Shown: in pieces, positions 1 to 5,725 of the stretch
Position numbering within the stretch: position 1 is the first letter of the stretch
Layout of the letters: every line of letters begins with the position of its first letter
Assembly: GCA_027296185.1 (NCBI GenBank)
Contig: JAPUJL010000368.1
Span: 1-5,727 of the forward strand
Direction of reading: 5' to 3'
Length of the DNA: 5,727 bases
From: SAR324 cluster bacterium
GTDB taxonomy: Bacteria > SAR324 > JACQKK01
Notes under the pieces: model-generated
Database searches by the model: none
What the model was told of the DNA's origin: nothing
What the model saw: the letters and a program-made list of their open reading frames with translations, nothing else
Translations under genes and position numbers: made by a program

Positions 1-1100
1 ATGGCCTTGTCCAACATTTCCAGTGCCTGGACATTGTCCGTTGCCGTGTGCCGGTGATGATGATCCTTTCCCCGCAGGAAGAAATCCCAAGCGGCCAGAT
101 TGTCCGTGTTCTTGCGCTTGGAGCGTTCCAGGTTGGCGGACTCCAGCCGCCGGGGAATGCTCGCGACGATTGTCTGCCCAATCTCGTCCTGAATCGCGAA
201 CACGTCCTCGAGCTCCCGGTCGTACTTCTCCGCCCAGATGTGGCTGCCGTCGATGGCGTCGATGAGCTGGGCGGTGATCCGCACGCGGTTGCCCACCTTG
301 CGCACGCTCCCCTCCAGCACGTACTGGACGCCCAGGTCCCGTGCCACCTGCTGCACCTGCACGGCGCGGCCCTTGTAGGAGAACGACGAGTTGCGGGCGA
401 TCACGAACAGCGACTTGAACCGGGACAGCTCGGTGATGATGTCCTCGGTGATGCCGTCGGCGAAGTATTCCTGATCGGTGTCGCCGCCAATCACCGTGAA
501 GGGCAACACGGCGATGGAGGGCTTGTTGAGCCGCGAAGCCGCCACATTGTCCTTGCGCGGGCTCCGGGCCGCCGCACCGTACAGCACCCGGTAGACCGGC
601 ACCGGGTTGACGATGTTTTTCAGCTGATGTTCGCCGAGGAACTCGTATTGTAGTTGCAGGCGGTCCTGCACGACTTCATGGGTCCCGCTGGAGATACAGA
701 TTCCCCCCGGCTCGGAGAGCCCTTCCAGCCGTGCCGCAACGTTCACCTCGTCCCCGTAGATGGCGTCGCCGTCGGCGACGATGGGGCCCACGCTGATGCC
801 GATGCGAAAATCCATCCGCCGCTCTGGCGGCTGGCCGGCGTTGCGCTTCTCCAGCTCGGACTGGATCTCCACGGCGGACTGGACGGCTTCCACCGGATTC
901 TCGATCTCGGCCAGAATGGAATCCCCCGGCGCATTGACCACCCGGCCTCCGTGCCTGCCGAGGATGTCGGAGAAAATCCGGCGGCTGGCCTTGATCGCCT
1001 CGACGGTGAAGTCCACATCGAGGCCCATCAGCCGGGAATAGCCGACGGCATCCGCGAGCAGGATGGCACTGTGACGGCGGGTGGGTTCGGACGATTCCAT
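1..1100 (-). CDS. Class III adenylate/guanylate cyclase-domain protein with TolB/FlgO-like domain, 3' end outside the window
   Basis: Translation from ATG at 1100 stays open for 366 codons to the left edge, so the C-terminus is missing. Residues about 8-172 form a class III nucleotide cyclase domain. D17 (LADAVGYSRL) and D60 (APGDS) fit the two metal-binding aspartates, and N120 and R124 (NVAARLE) fit the transition-state residues. The family's purine-selecting lysine and aspartate positions appear as N56 and A113, so the product (cAMP, cGMP or none) cannot be predicted. Residues about 193-315 (PSIAVLPF, YFADGITEDI, YVLEGSVRK, HIWAEKYDR) match the TolB/FlgO-like domain common behind such cyclases. 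In related proteins TPR repeats follow, and residues from about 335 look like their beginning. No membrane segment is visible, so the visible part is probably cytoplasmic. The start is supported by a GAGGGGAG ribosome site four bases upstream and by the cyclase domain beginning directly after it. The gene is divergent from the ApaH-like gene. Confidence 0.9.
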   Translation of the reverse strand, partial: MESSEPTRRHSAILLADAVGYSRLMGLDVDFTVEAIKASRRIFSDILGRHGGRVVNAPGDSILAEIENPVEAVQSAVEIQSELEKRNAGQPPERRMDFRIGISVGPIVADGDAIYGDEVNVAARLEGLSEPGGICISSGTHEVVQDRLQLQYEFLGEHQLKNIVNPVPVYRVLYGAAARSPRKDNVAASRLNKPSIAVLPFTVIGGDTDQEYFADGITEDIITELSRFKSLFVIARNSSFSYKGRAVQVQQVARDLGVQYVLEGSVRKVGNRVRITAQLIDAIDGSHIWAEKYDRELEDVFAIQDEIGQTIVASIPRRLESANLERSKRKNTDNLAAWDFFLRGKDHHHRHTATDNVQALEMLDKA

Positions 1101-1104
1101 GGTG

Positions 1105-1112
1105 CTCCCCTC
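1105..1112 (-). promoter_or_regulatory. Ribosome binding site of the cyclase gene
   Basis: On the minus strand GAGGGGAG lies four bases before the ATG at 1100. It is the clearest Shine-Dalgarno sequence in the window and fixes the cyclase start. Confidence 0.65.
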
Positions 1113-1136
1113 GGGCGATCCGATTGAAACGATCCC

Positions 1137-1167
1137 GTATTACGGCAGCCCTGGGCGGCAATGTCAA
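1137..1167 (-). promoter_or_regulatory. Candidate sigma-70 promoter of the cyclase gene
   Basis: The minus strand reads TTGACA at 1167-1162, a perfect -35 box. It is followed after 19 bases by TAATAC at 1142-1137, a modest -10 box with 3 of 6 consensus bases. The spacer is longer than the usual 17, so strength is uncertain. A start near 1130 would leave a leader of about 30 bases containing the ribosome site. Confidence 0.4.
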
Positions 1168-1226
1168 AGGCACCATCAACGGCACCGGCACGGTCCAGAG
1201 GGGGCCGGGCCGCCTCACAGGGTCGG

Positions 1227-1246
1227 TTTGCCCGGGCCGCGGCAAA
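1227..1246. promoter_or_regulatory. Inverted repeat TTTGCC-N8-GGCAAA, possible operator
   Basis: Two perfectly complementary 6-base arms lie 8 bases apart in the divergent region between the cyclase and the ApaH-like gene. The dyad covers the -35 box and part of the spacer of the candidate rightward promoter, a typical position for a repressor site. No T-tract follows, so a terminator is unlikely. I do not recognise the regulator. Confidence 0.4.
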
Positions 1247-1257
1247 GGGATTACACT
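1228..1257 (+). promoter_or_regulatory. Candidate sigma-70 promoter of the ApaH-like/DUF3047 unit
   Basis: TTGCCC at 1228-1233 (4 of 6 to TTGACA) and TACACT at 1252-1257 (4 of 6 to TATAAT) are 18 bases apart. A start near 1264 would give a leader of about 37 bases. The candidate promoter at 5128-5157 has the same -35 sequence and the same spacing. Confidence 0.35.
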
Positions 1258-1300
1258 TCCACATGGACCCGCACCTGGCGAATGGCTGCCGAAGCCGGCG

Positions 1301-2008
1301 ATGAGCGAGCGGCCCATCCTGTTCGTGGGGGACATCCAGGGCTGTGCCGAGGAGTTGGCGCAACTGTTGGATGCGGCGGGGTTCCGGCCGGGCCGGCACC
1401 GGCTGATCCCCGTGGGCGATACGGTCAACCGCGGACCCGATGCCCCCGGCGTGCTGCGCATGCTCCGGGAGGCGGAGGCCGAGCCGGTGCAGGGCAACCA
1501 CGAGCGGCACCTGCTGGCCATCCTCGACCGGGGCGAATACCCCAACTGGCTGCGCAAGGGGTCGGCCCATGCGCAGTTGACCGAGACGGGCGAGCTCGAC
1601 CGGGCGGCGGAGTGGATACGAATCTGGCCCCTCTACCGCGAGGGGCCGGATTGGATCGTCGTGCATGCCGGTTTGCACCCGGCGCTGGAGCCGGCGCAGA
1701 CGGATGCCTCCTTCATGACCGAGGTGCGTTATTGCACGGCGGAGGGCGGCCTGCCCCGCGTGCCGGACGGCAAGCTGACCGGCTCCCCCGACGGGTTCCG
1801 CCCCTGGTACGAATTCTACGGCGGAACGCCCACGGTGATCTACGGCCACTGGGCGCGGCAGGGGCTCCTCGTGCGCGACCGGCTGCGGGGGCTGGACACG
1901 GGCTGCGTGTACGGCGGCCACCTCACGGGGCTGTGGTGGCCGGAGGACCGCATCGTCCAGGTCAATTCCACCCAGCCCTACCGCCGCCTGCCCGTGCCGA
2001 AAACGTGA
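1301..2008 (+). CDS. ApaH-like metallophosphoesterase (putative symmetrical dinucleoside tetraphosphatase)
   Basis: The 235-residue product carries the calcineurin-like phosphoesterase motifs in order: GDIQG at 10-14, GDTVNRGP at 39-46, GNHE at 65-68, VHAG at 121-124 and YGHW at 181-184. LDTGCVYGGHLTGL at 198-211 is typical of ApaH and the related PPP-type phosphatases. ApaH hydrolyses Ap4A to two ADP in the cytoplasm using two bound metal ions. The glutamine replacing the usual histidine of GDxHG, and the NRGP form, are also known in some true ApaH proteins, so they do not imply loss of activity. It is about 45 residues shorter than E. coli ApaH (280), mostly in the middle. It lacks the usual apaG/ksgA neighbours and may be a paralogue with another phosphoester substrate. 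The ATG at 1301 is chosen because the family N-terminus starts there, although its ribosome site is weak. The gene lies 24 bp before the DUF3047-like gene and is probably cotranscribed with it. Confidence 0.85.
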   Translation: MSERPILFVGDIQGCAEELAQLLDAAGFRPGRHRLIPVGDTVNRGPDAPGVLRMLREAEAEPVQGNHERHLLAILDRGEYPNWLRKGSAHAQLTETGELDRAAEWIRIWPLYREGPDWIVVHAGLHPALEPAQTDASFMTEVRYCTAEGGLPRVPDGKLTGSPDGFRPWYEFYGGTPTVIYGHWARQGLLVRDRLRGLDTGCVYGGHLTGLWWPEDRIVQVNSTQPYRRLPVPKT

Positions 2009-2018
2009 AACGATGACC

Positions 2019-2023
2019 GGGGG
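2019..2023 (+). promoter_or_regulatory. Ribosome binding site supporting the GTG start at 2033
   Basis: A GGGGG run lies nine bases before the GTG at 2033. The next in-frame GTG, at 2048, would be 24 bases away, so this site favours 2033 as the start of the DUF3047-like gene. Confidence 0.35.
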
Positions 2024-2032
2024 CAACCGATC

Positions 2033-2839
2033 GTGATCGACGATGCCGTGAAGCGCTTTTCCCGAAGCGTCGGCCTTGCCTGGGGGCTGGCCGCGCTGAT
2101 GCTTTCCGTGTTGCCGCCGTCCGCGCCCGCCCAGGGCATGGAGCGGTTGGAGCTGCTGCGGCTGTCGGAGGCGGAGGACTATCGGGGCTGGATGGAGCGG
2201 TTCGCCAGGGAAGACCTGCGGCCGATCTCCCGGCGCACACGGTTCTCCGATTCGGCCAAGCGGTTCAAGCTGGAGGGGGGCGCGTTGCGCATGGCGACGC
2301 GCAAGAACTCCTATTACATCGGCAGCCGGTTGGAGGGGCTGCTTCCGGTATCCCTGCTGGAATACCCCTACCTGCGGTTCGTGGTGCGCATCGACCGGGC
2401 GCCCAAGGATGCGGAGTTGACCGGCGAGCGGCACGACGATTCCGCCCTGCGCATCTTCGCCGTCACGCGCCCCCGGCCGATCCAAACGGTGGTGTATGCC
2501 TGGAGCTGGACGCTGCCCGTGGGTCGGTGGAGCGCCCGGGGGCTCTCGGAGCGCGGCCTGTTCAACAACGTGCGCCGCAAGTCTTTCGGCCAGGGCGAGC
2601 CGCTGAAGGGGCAATGGTTGACCGTCGAGGTGAACCTGCTCGAGGATTTCCGCTCCCAGTTCCCCATGTACACCGATCCGGCGCTCAAGGCCCTGCATCT
2701 CAAGGCGGACAGCAACGATACGCCCCGCGCCCGCAGCCTGGCCTGGGTGCGTTCGGTCTCCCTGCACCGGCACAGCCTCAGGGAGCGGGGCCTGGCGGAG
2801 GGGGCACCCTACGAAGACACCCTGCTCTGGTACCGGTGA
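2033..2839 (+). CDS. DUF3047-like exported protein of unknown function
   Basis: The 268-residue product opens with a Sec signal peptide. It has a basic stretch with K7, R8 and R11, a hydrophobic core at about residues 13-27, and an AxA cleavage site after A33 (SAPA/QG), so the mature protein should be periplasmic. There is no lipobox cysteine. The mature part resembles DUF3047: a beta-rich segment at 113-121, DDSALRIFAV at 135-144, YAWSW at 155-159, W195 followed by VEVNLLEDF, and LKADSNDT at 223-230 followed by a WVRSVSL strand. The family's biochemical role is not known. I place this by motif pattern alone, so a divergent relative is possible. The start is GTG at 2033. A GTG at 2048 is an in-frame alternative that would still keep the hydrophobic core. 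The gene follows the ApaH-like gene by 24 bp on the same strand and converges on sfsA with no obvious terminator between them. Confidence 0.8.
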   Translation: MIDDAVKRFSRSVGLAWGLAALMLSVLPPSAPAQGMERLELLRLSEAEDYRGWMERFAREDLRPISRRTRFSDSAKRFKLEGGALRMATRKNSYYIGSRLEGLLPVSLLEYPYLRFVVRIDRAPKDAELTGERHDDSALRIFAVTRPRPIQTVVYAWSWTLPVGRWSARGLSERGLFNNVRRKSFGQGEPLKGQWLTVEVNLLEDFRSQFPMYTDPALKALHLKADSNDTPRARSLAWVRSVSLHRHSLRERGLAEGAPYEDTLLWYR

Positions 2840-2864
2840 GCGGAGTGCGGCTCGCCATGGCGGT

Positions 2865-3566
2865 TCAGGGAAGGACGACGGGCAGTGGCCGTTCCAGGCG
2901 CAGCTCGCGGGGCGAGACCCGCGCCCGGTAGGCGAGCAGTTCGACGCCCGCCGCGGCGGCCTCGCGCAGGGTGCGGCCGTAGAGCGGGTCGATGTCGTCG
3001 GCGGGCTCCATGACCCGGCAATCCTCCCGCTGCACGACGAACAGCATCGCCGCCCGCTCTCCCCGGGCCACCACGTCCATCAGCTCGTTGAGGTGCTTGG
3101 TGCCCCGCGCCGTGACGGCATCGGGAAACAGCGCCCGTCCCCCGCGCCCCAGGGTGACGTTCTTCACCTCCACATAGCAGGGCGGGCACCGGGGGGATTC
3201 CAGCAGCAAATCGATGCGGCTGTTCCGGCCGTACTTCACTTCCCGCCGCAAGCTCTCGTAACCGCTCAGCTCGGGGATGACGCCCGCCTCGACGGCTTCC
3301 TGGGCCAGGCCGTTGGCCCGGCCGGTGTGCACCCCCACCAGCACGCCGCCCGCCTCGGCGATTTCCCAGGTGTACTTGAGCTTGCGCTTGGGATTGTCGC
3401 TGAGCGAGACGTAAGCGCGGCTGTCCGGCTCCGTGCAGGTGAGCATGGTGCCCGTGTTGGGCGTGTGGGCGGTGATCTCCTCGCCGGAAGCGAGCACGAT
3501 ATCGGCGAAGAAGCGCTTGTAGCGCCGCACGAATCGCCCGCACAGCAACGGCGTCTCGAAGATCAC
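2865..3566 (-). CDS. sfsA: SfsA, sugar fermentation stimulation protein homologue
   Basis: The 233-residue product matches SfsA along its whole length (E. coli SfsA has 234). Recognisable blocks are RRYKRFFADI at 14-23, HTPNTGTM at 34-41, SDNPKRKLKYTWE at 56-68, ELSGYESLRREVKYG at 99-113, CYVEVKNVTL at 130-139 and FPDAVTARGTKHL at 147-159. SfsA has an N-terminal OB-like, DNA-binding part and a C-terminal nuclease-like fold. D119, E133 and K135 fit a PD-(D/E)xK arrangement. In E. coli it was found through its effect on maltose gene expression, but its molecular role is unsettled. The start is taken as GTG at 3566, because the protein then aligns with the E. coli N-terminus (IFETPL against EFSPPL). 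The ribosome site there (GGCGA) is weak, and a GTG at 3599 is a less likely alternative. The gene follows rsmB by 43 bp on the same strand with no promoter seen, so the two are probably cotranscribed. Confidence 0.93.
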   Translation of the reverse strand: MIFETPLLCGRFVRRYKRFFADIVLASGEEITAHTPNTGTMLTCTEPDSRAYVSLSDNPKRKLKYTWEIAEAGGVLVGVHTGRANGLAQEAVEAGVIPELSGYESLRREVKYGRNSRIDLLLESPRCPPCYVEVKNVTLGRGGRALFPDAVTARGTKHLNELMDVVARGERAAMLFVVQREDCRVMEPADDIDPLYGRTLREAAAAGVELLAYRARVSPRELRLERPLPVVLP

Positions 3567-3609
3567 CTTTTCGCCGATAGACGGGCCGGGCCGCCGCACA
3601 GCGGGGAAC

Positions 3610-5004
3610 TCATTCCGCGCGCTTCCGCAGGATGGCTCCGTAGAGCCCCATCCAGTCGGCACCGGGCAGCGTCTGGAAATCCCCTCGTTCGGTGATCTGC
3701 GCCTCGGCCTGGCCGGCCAGCACCGCCGGTGGAGCCAGGCCGCCGAAGGAGACCCGCTGAAATCCGCGGTGCACCTCGAGAAAAGCGGCGATTTGCCCCT
3801 CGTTCTCCTCGGGCTCGAGGCTGCACGTGGAGTAGAGAATGCACCCACCGGGCTTCAGGAGGCGGGCCGCCTCCGCCAGCATGGCCCGCTGGGCTTCGGC
3901 ATAGGCGGCGATGTCGCTGGGCCGCTTGCGCCATTTCAGCTCGGGGTACTTGCGGATCATCCCGGTGGACATGCACGGCACGTCCAGCAGGATCGTGCCG
4001 GGGCTTCCGGGCTGCAGGGGCAGCCGCTCGGCATCGGCCACCAGCAGCGGCGTGGGCGTTTGCCGCAGGCGATCGAAGTTCTCGCGGATCATCCCGATCC
4101 GCTCCAGGTGACGGTCGATCCCGACGAGCCGGGCCGTGCCCGTCGCCTCCCGGACCAGTTGGGTCAGCTTGCCGCCGGGCGCGGCGCAGCCGTCGATGGC
4201 CCAACCTTCCAGCAGCGGCGCCACCCACGCGGTCAGCAGCTGCGACGCCGCGTCCTGAACGTAGACCGCGCCGTCCCGGAAGGTCGTGGAGCGGAGCAGC
4301 GCCCCGGTCTGCTCGACGACGAGAGCGGAGCGCACCCGCGGGTGGGGCTCGGCGGCGATCCCCTCAGCTGACAGGCGGGCGGCGGCGCCCTCCGCGTCAG
4401 GGCCTTCGCACCGAACCGTGGTTCCGGCGAAGCGGTTGTTCGCCTCGCAGATGGCCCGGCAGGCTTCCTCGCCATAGCGCTCCCGCCACCGCTCCACCAT
4501 CCAGTCGGGGTGGGAGGTGCGCACCGCCAGGGGCAAGGTTCCGGGGTCCGCCGCGCCACTGTCCAGCTCTCGCTGGGCGGTGCGCAGGACGCCGTTGACC
4601 CAGCCCTTGGCCCGCCCGTACCCCAGCCGCGGGGCGATCTGGACGGTCTCGAACACCGCCGCGTGGGCGGGCACCGCCGACAGAAACCGCAACTGGAACA
4701 GCCCCAGCATCGCCAGCGCCGCCACCGCCCGTTGGGGGCGGCGGGCGCCGCGGTGGGAAAGGCGCGTCACCTCCGCTTCCAGGTACCGCTTGTGGCGCAC
4801 CATGCCCAGCAGCAGCTGGCTGTAGAGCCGCCGATCCACCGGCGATGGGAGCCCCTCCGGCGGGACATCGCGCAGGGCGCCGCCCCGGTCGAATTCGAGA
4901 TAGGCCTCGACCGCCGCCAACCGCACCGGATCGGGAGGCTGAATGGGGCGCGCCGGCGAGCCTTTACCGGCGGAACGGCGGCGGAAGGCGGGGGCGTGAG
5001 TCAT
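3610..5004 (-). CDS. rsmB: RsmB-type 16S rRNA (cytosine-C5) methyltransferase
   Basis: The 464-residue product has the RsmB architecture: an N-terminal NusB-like helical domain at about 25-150, then a SAM-dependent RNA m5C methyltransferase domain. Motifs are YVQDAASQL at 248-256, the SAM-binding DGCAAPGGK at 271-279, DVPC at 341-344 and YSTCSLEPEENE at 391-402. C394 is the expected nucleophile that attacks cytosine C6, and C344 is the second conserved cysteine used for product release. RsmB methylates C967 of 16S rRNA. Motif IV reads DVPCMSTG rather than the common DAPCSxTG, but both cysteines are present. The first ~24 residues, rich in Arg, Pro and Ser, are an extra tail compared with the 429-residue E. 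coli protein. ATG at 5004 is chosen because longer forms would extend a low-complexity N-terminus into the divergent promoter region. A GAG four bases upstream is a weak ribosome site. In many bacteria rsmB follows def and fmt. Here it is the first gene of a unit with sfsA and is divergent from an ogt gene. Confidence 0.88.
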   Translation of the reverse strand: MTHAPAFRRRSAGKGSPARPIQPPDPVRLAAVEAYLEFDRGGALRDVPPEGLPSPVDRRLYSQLLLGMVRHKRYLEAEVTRLSHRGARRPQRAVAALAMLGLFQLRFLSAVPAHAAVFETVQIAPRLGYGRAKGWVNGVLRTAQRELDSGAADPGTLPLAVRTSHPDWMVERWRERYGEEACRAICEANNRFAGTTVRCEGPDAEGAAARLSAEGIAAEPHPRVRSALVVEQTGALLRSTTFRDGAVYVQDAASQLLTAWVAPLLEGWAIDGCAAPGGKLTQLVREATGTARLVGIDRHLERIGMIRENFDRLRQTPTPLLVADAERLPLQPGSPGTILLDVPCMSTGMIRKYPELKWRKRPSDIAAYAEAQRAMLAEAARLLKPGGCILYSTCSLEPEENEGQIAAFLEVHRGFQRVSFGGLAPPAVLAGQAEAQITERGDFQTLPGADWMGLYGAILRKRAE

Positions 5005-5127
5005 GGTGCTCGATGGATGGAATGGGCCGGCCCGAAGTTGAGGCGCCCGCATGGACGGGTGCGTACGATACCTTGGCGCCAGTCTATCCCATCGCCGGGG
5101 CGTAAGGTACGGCGGCCCGCAGGCGCC

Positions 5128-5157
5128 TTGCCCTGACTTGGCCCGGGAGGGTAGAAT
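5128..5157 (+). promoter_or_regulatory. Candidate sigma-70 promoter of the ogt-type gene
   Basis: TTGCCC at 5128-5133 (4 of 6 to TTGACA) and TAGAAT at 5152-5157 (5 of 6 to TATAAT) are 18 bases apart. Transcription would start near 5164, giving a leader of about 46 bases before the ATG at 5210. This is the best -10 box in the window. Confidence 0.5.
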
Positions 5158-5172
5158 CGGCCAGACTGGCCG
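5158..5172. promoter_or_regulatory. Perfect 15 bp dyad CGGCCAG-A-CTGGCCG at the predicted transcription start
   Basis: Seven-base arms are exactly complementary around a single central A at 5165. The dyad begins directly after the TAGAAT box and spans the predicted start point of the ogt-type gene, where a bound dimeric repressor would block initiation. It does not resemble the gammaproteobacterial LexA box (CTGT-N8-ACAG). A short RNA hairpin (five GC pairs, AGACT loop) is an alternative reading. Confidence 0.45.
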
Positions 5173-5209
5173 CCGGGACTTCGGGACTACGGCCGCAATC
5201 GGGTTTGCC

Positions 5210-5725
5210 ATGACCGCCAGCGAACGCCTCATCCGCTTCACCCGGGTGCCCAGCCCACACGGTCCGGTGCTGCTGGCCGGGCGGGAGTCCGGGCTGGTGC
5301 GGCTCAATTTCCAGGCGGGCACCCATCCGGCCGTTCCCGCAGCGGACTGGATCGAGGATCCGGTCCCTCTGGCGGAGGCCGCCCGGCAACTCGAAGCCTA
5401 TTTCGCCGGGGAATTGCGTGAATTCACGGTAACCGTCGAGCCGGAAGGCACCTCGTTTCAGCAAACCGTGTGGCGCGAGCTGCGGCGCATCCCCTACGGG
5501 AAGACCATCTCCTACGGGGAATTGGCGCGCCGGGCGGGCAAGCCCAAGGGTGCCCGGGCGGTGGGCGCGGCCAATGGCGCCAATCCGGTTCCGGTGATCG
5601 TCCCCTGCCATCGGGTGATCGGTGCCGACGGCAGCCTCACCGGCTACGGCGAGGGGCTGCCCATCAAGGCGGCGCTGCTGGAATTGGAGCAATCCGCGGT
5701 GGGTCAGGCCCGGCTGTTCCGATAG
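5210..5725 (+). CDS. ogt: Methylated-DNA--[protein]-cysteine S-methyltransferase (Ogt/MGMT type)
   Basis: The 171-residue product, the same length as E. coli Ogt, is a one-use DNA repair protein that transfers alkyl groups from O6-alkylguanine (and O4-alkylthymine) to its own cysteine. The active site PCHRV is at 132-136, with C133 as acceptor and H134 activating it. The DNA-binding helix-turn-helix spans about 102-122 (YGELARRAG, then ARAVGAANG), with R116 as the expected arginine finger and N125 in the ANGANP hinge. GSLTGYGEG at 141-149 forms the substrate loop, and E158/E160 close the domain. The N-terminal ~75 residues are the usual poorly conserved domain, without the zinc cysteines of Ada. 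There is no AraC-like regulatory domain, so it is not Ada. ATG at 5210 starts the family-typical N-terminus, although the ribosome site (a GGG about seven bases upstream) is weak. It is divergent from rsmB, with its own promoter candidate and a dyad upstream. The TAG stop lies two bases before the window edge. Confidence 0.95.
   Translation: MTASERLIRFTRVPSPHGPVLLAGRESGLVRLNFQAGTHPAVPAADWIEDPVPLAEAARQLEAYFAGELREFTVTVEPEGTSFQQTVWRELRRIPYGKTISYGELARRAGKPKGARAVGAANGANPVPVIVPCHRVIGADGSLTGYGEGLPIKAALLELEQSAVGQARLFR

Noticed and set aside
48..1127. Plus-strand open frames at 48-653 and 654-1127
   Set aside because: They lie opposite the cyclase gene, whose minus-strand translation shows all domain motifs. 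The plus-strand products match nothing I recognise.
1124..1300. Possible 5' extension of the ApaH-like gene to the ATG at 1124
   Set aside because: The 59 extra residues are low-complexity, cover both promoter candidates and have no counterpart in ApaH. The family N-terminus starts at 1301.
1028..2773. A 581-codon open frame on the minus strand, antisense to the ApaH-like and DUF3047-like genes
   Set aside because: Its product is low-complexity, rich in Arg, Pro, Gly and His with no recognisable domain, and both plus-strand genes opposite it have clear family motifs. Long antisense frames are expected in DNA this GC-rich.
2840..2864. Terminator between the converging DUF3047-like and sfsA genes, including the palindrome CGCCATGGCG at 2853-2862
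   Set aside because: The palindrome leaves no loop, the only other stem (GAGC/GCTC) has four pairs, and no T-tract follows on either strand.
1202..3595. Identical 13-mer GGGCCGGGCCGCC at 1202-1214 and 3583-3595
   Set aside because: It consists only of G and C in a GC-rich window and its two contexts are unrelated, so it is best read as chance.
3567..3848. Possible N-terminal extension of sfsA up to 3848
   Set aside because: It would overlap the end of rsmB in another frame. The translation from 3566 already matches full-length SfsA.
1098..5011. Identical GAGCACCATG at the start codons of the cyclase (1107-1098) and rsmB (5011-5002)
   Set aside because: A ten-base match around a ribosome site and ATG is weak evidence of shared control, and the flanks differ.
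5024..5062. Palindrome GGGCCGGCCC at 5024-5033 and an imperfect hairpin at 5043-5062 in the rsmB leader
   Set aside because: Short GC-only palindromes arise often by chance here, and the hairpin has an A-C mismatch when read on the rsmB strand.
5081..5109. rsmB promoter with TAGACT (minus strand, 5086-5081) as -10 box
   Set aside because: The -10 box is fair, but no sequence like TTGACA lies 16-18 bases upstream, so I do not call it.
5005..5322. Possible N-terminal extension of rsmB up to 5322
   Set aside because: It would overlap the ogt promoter and coding sequence, and the added residues show no RsmB similarity.
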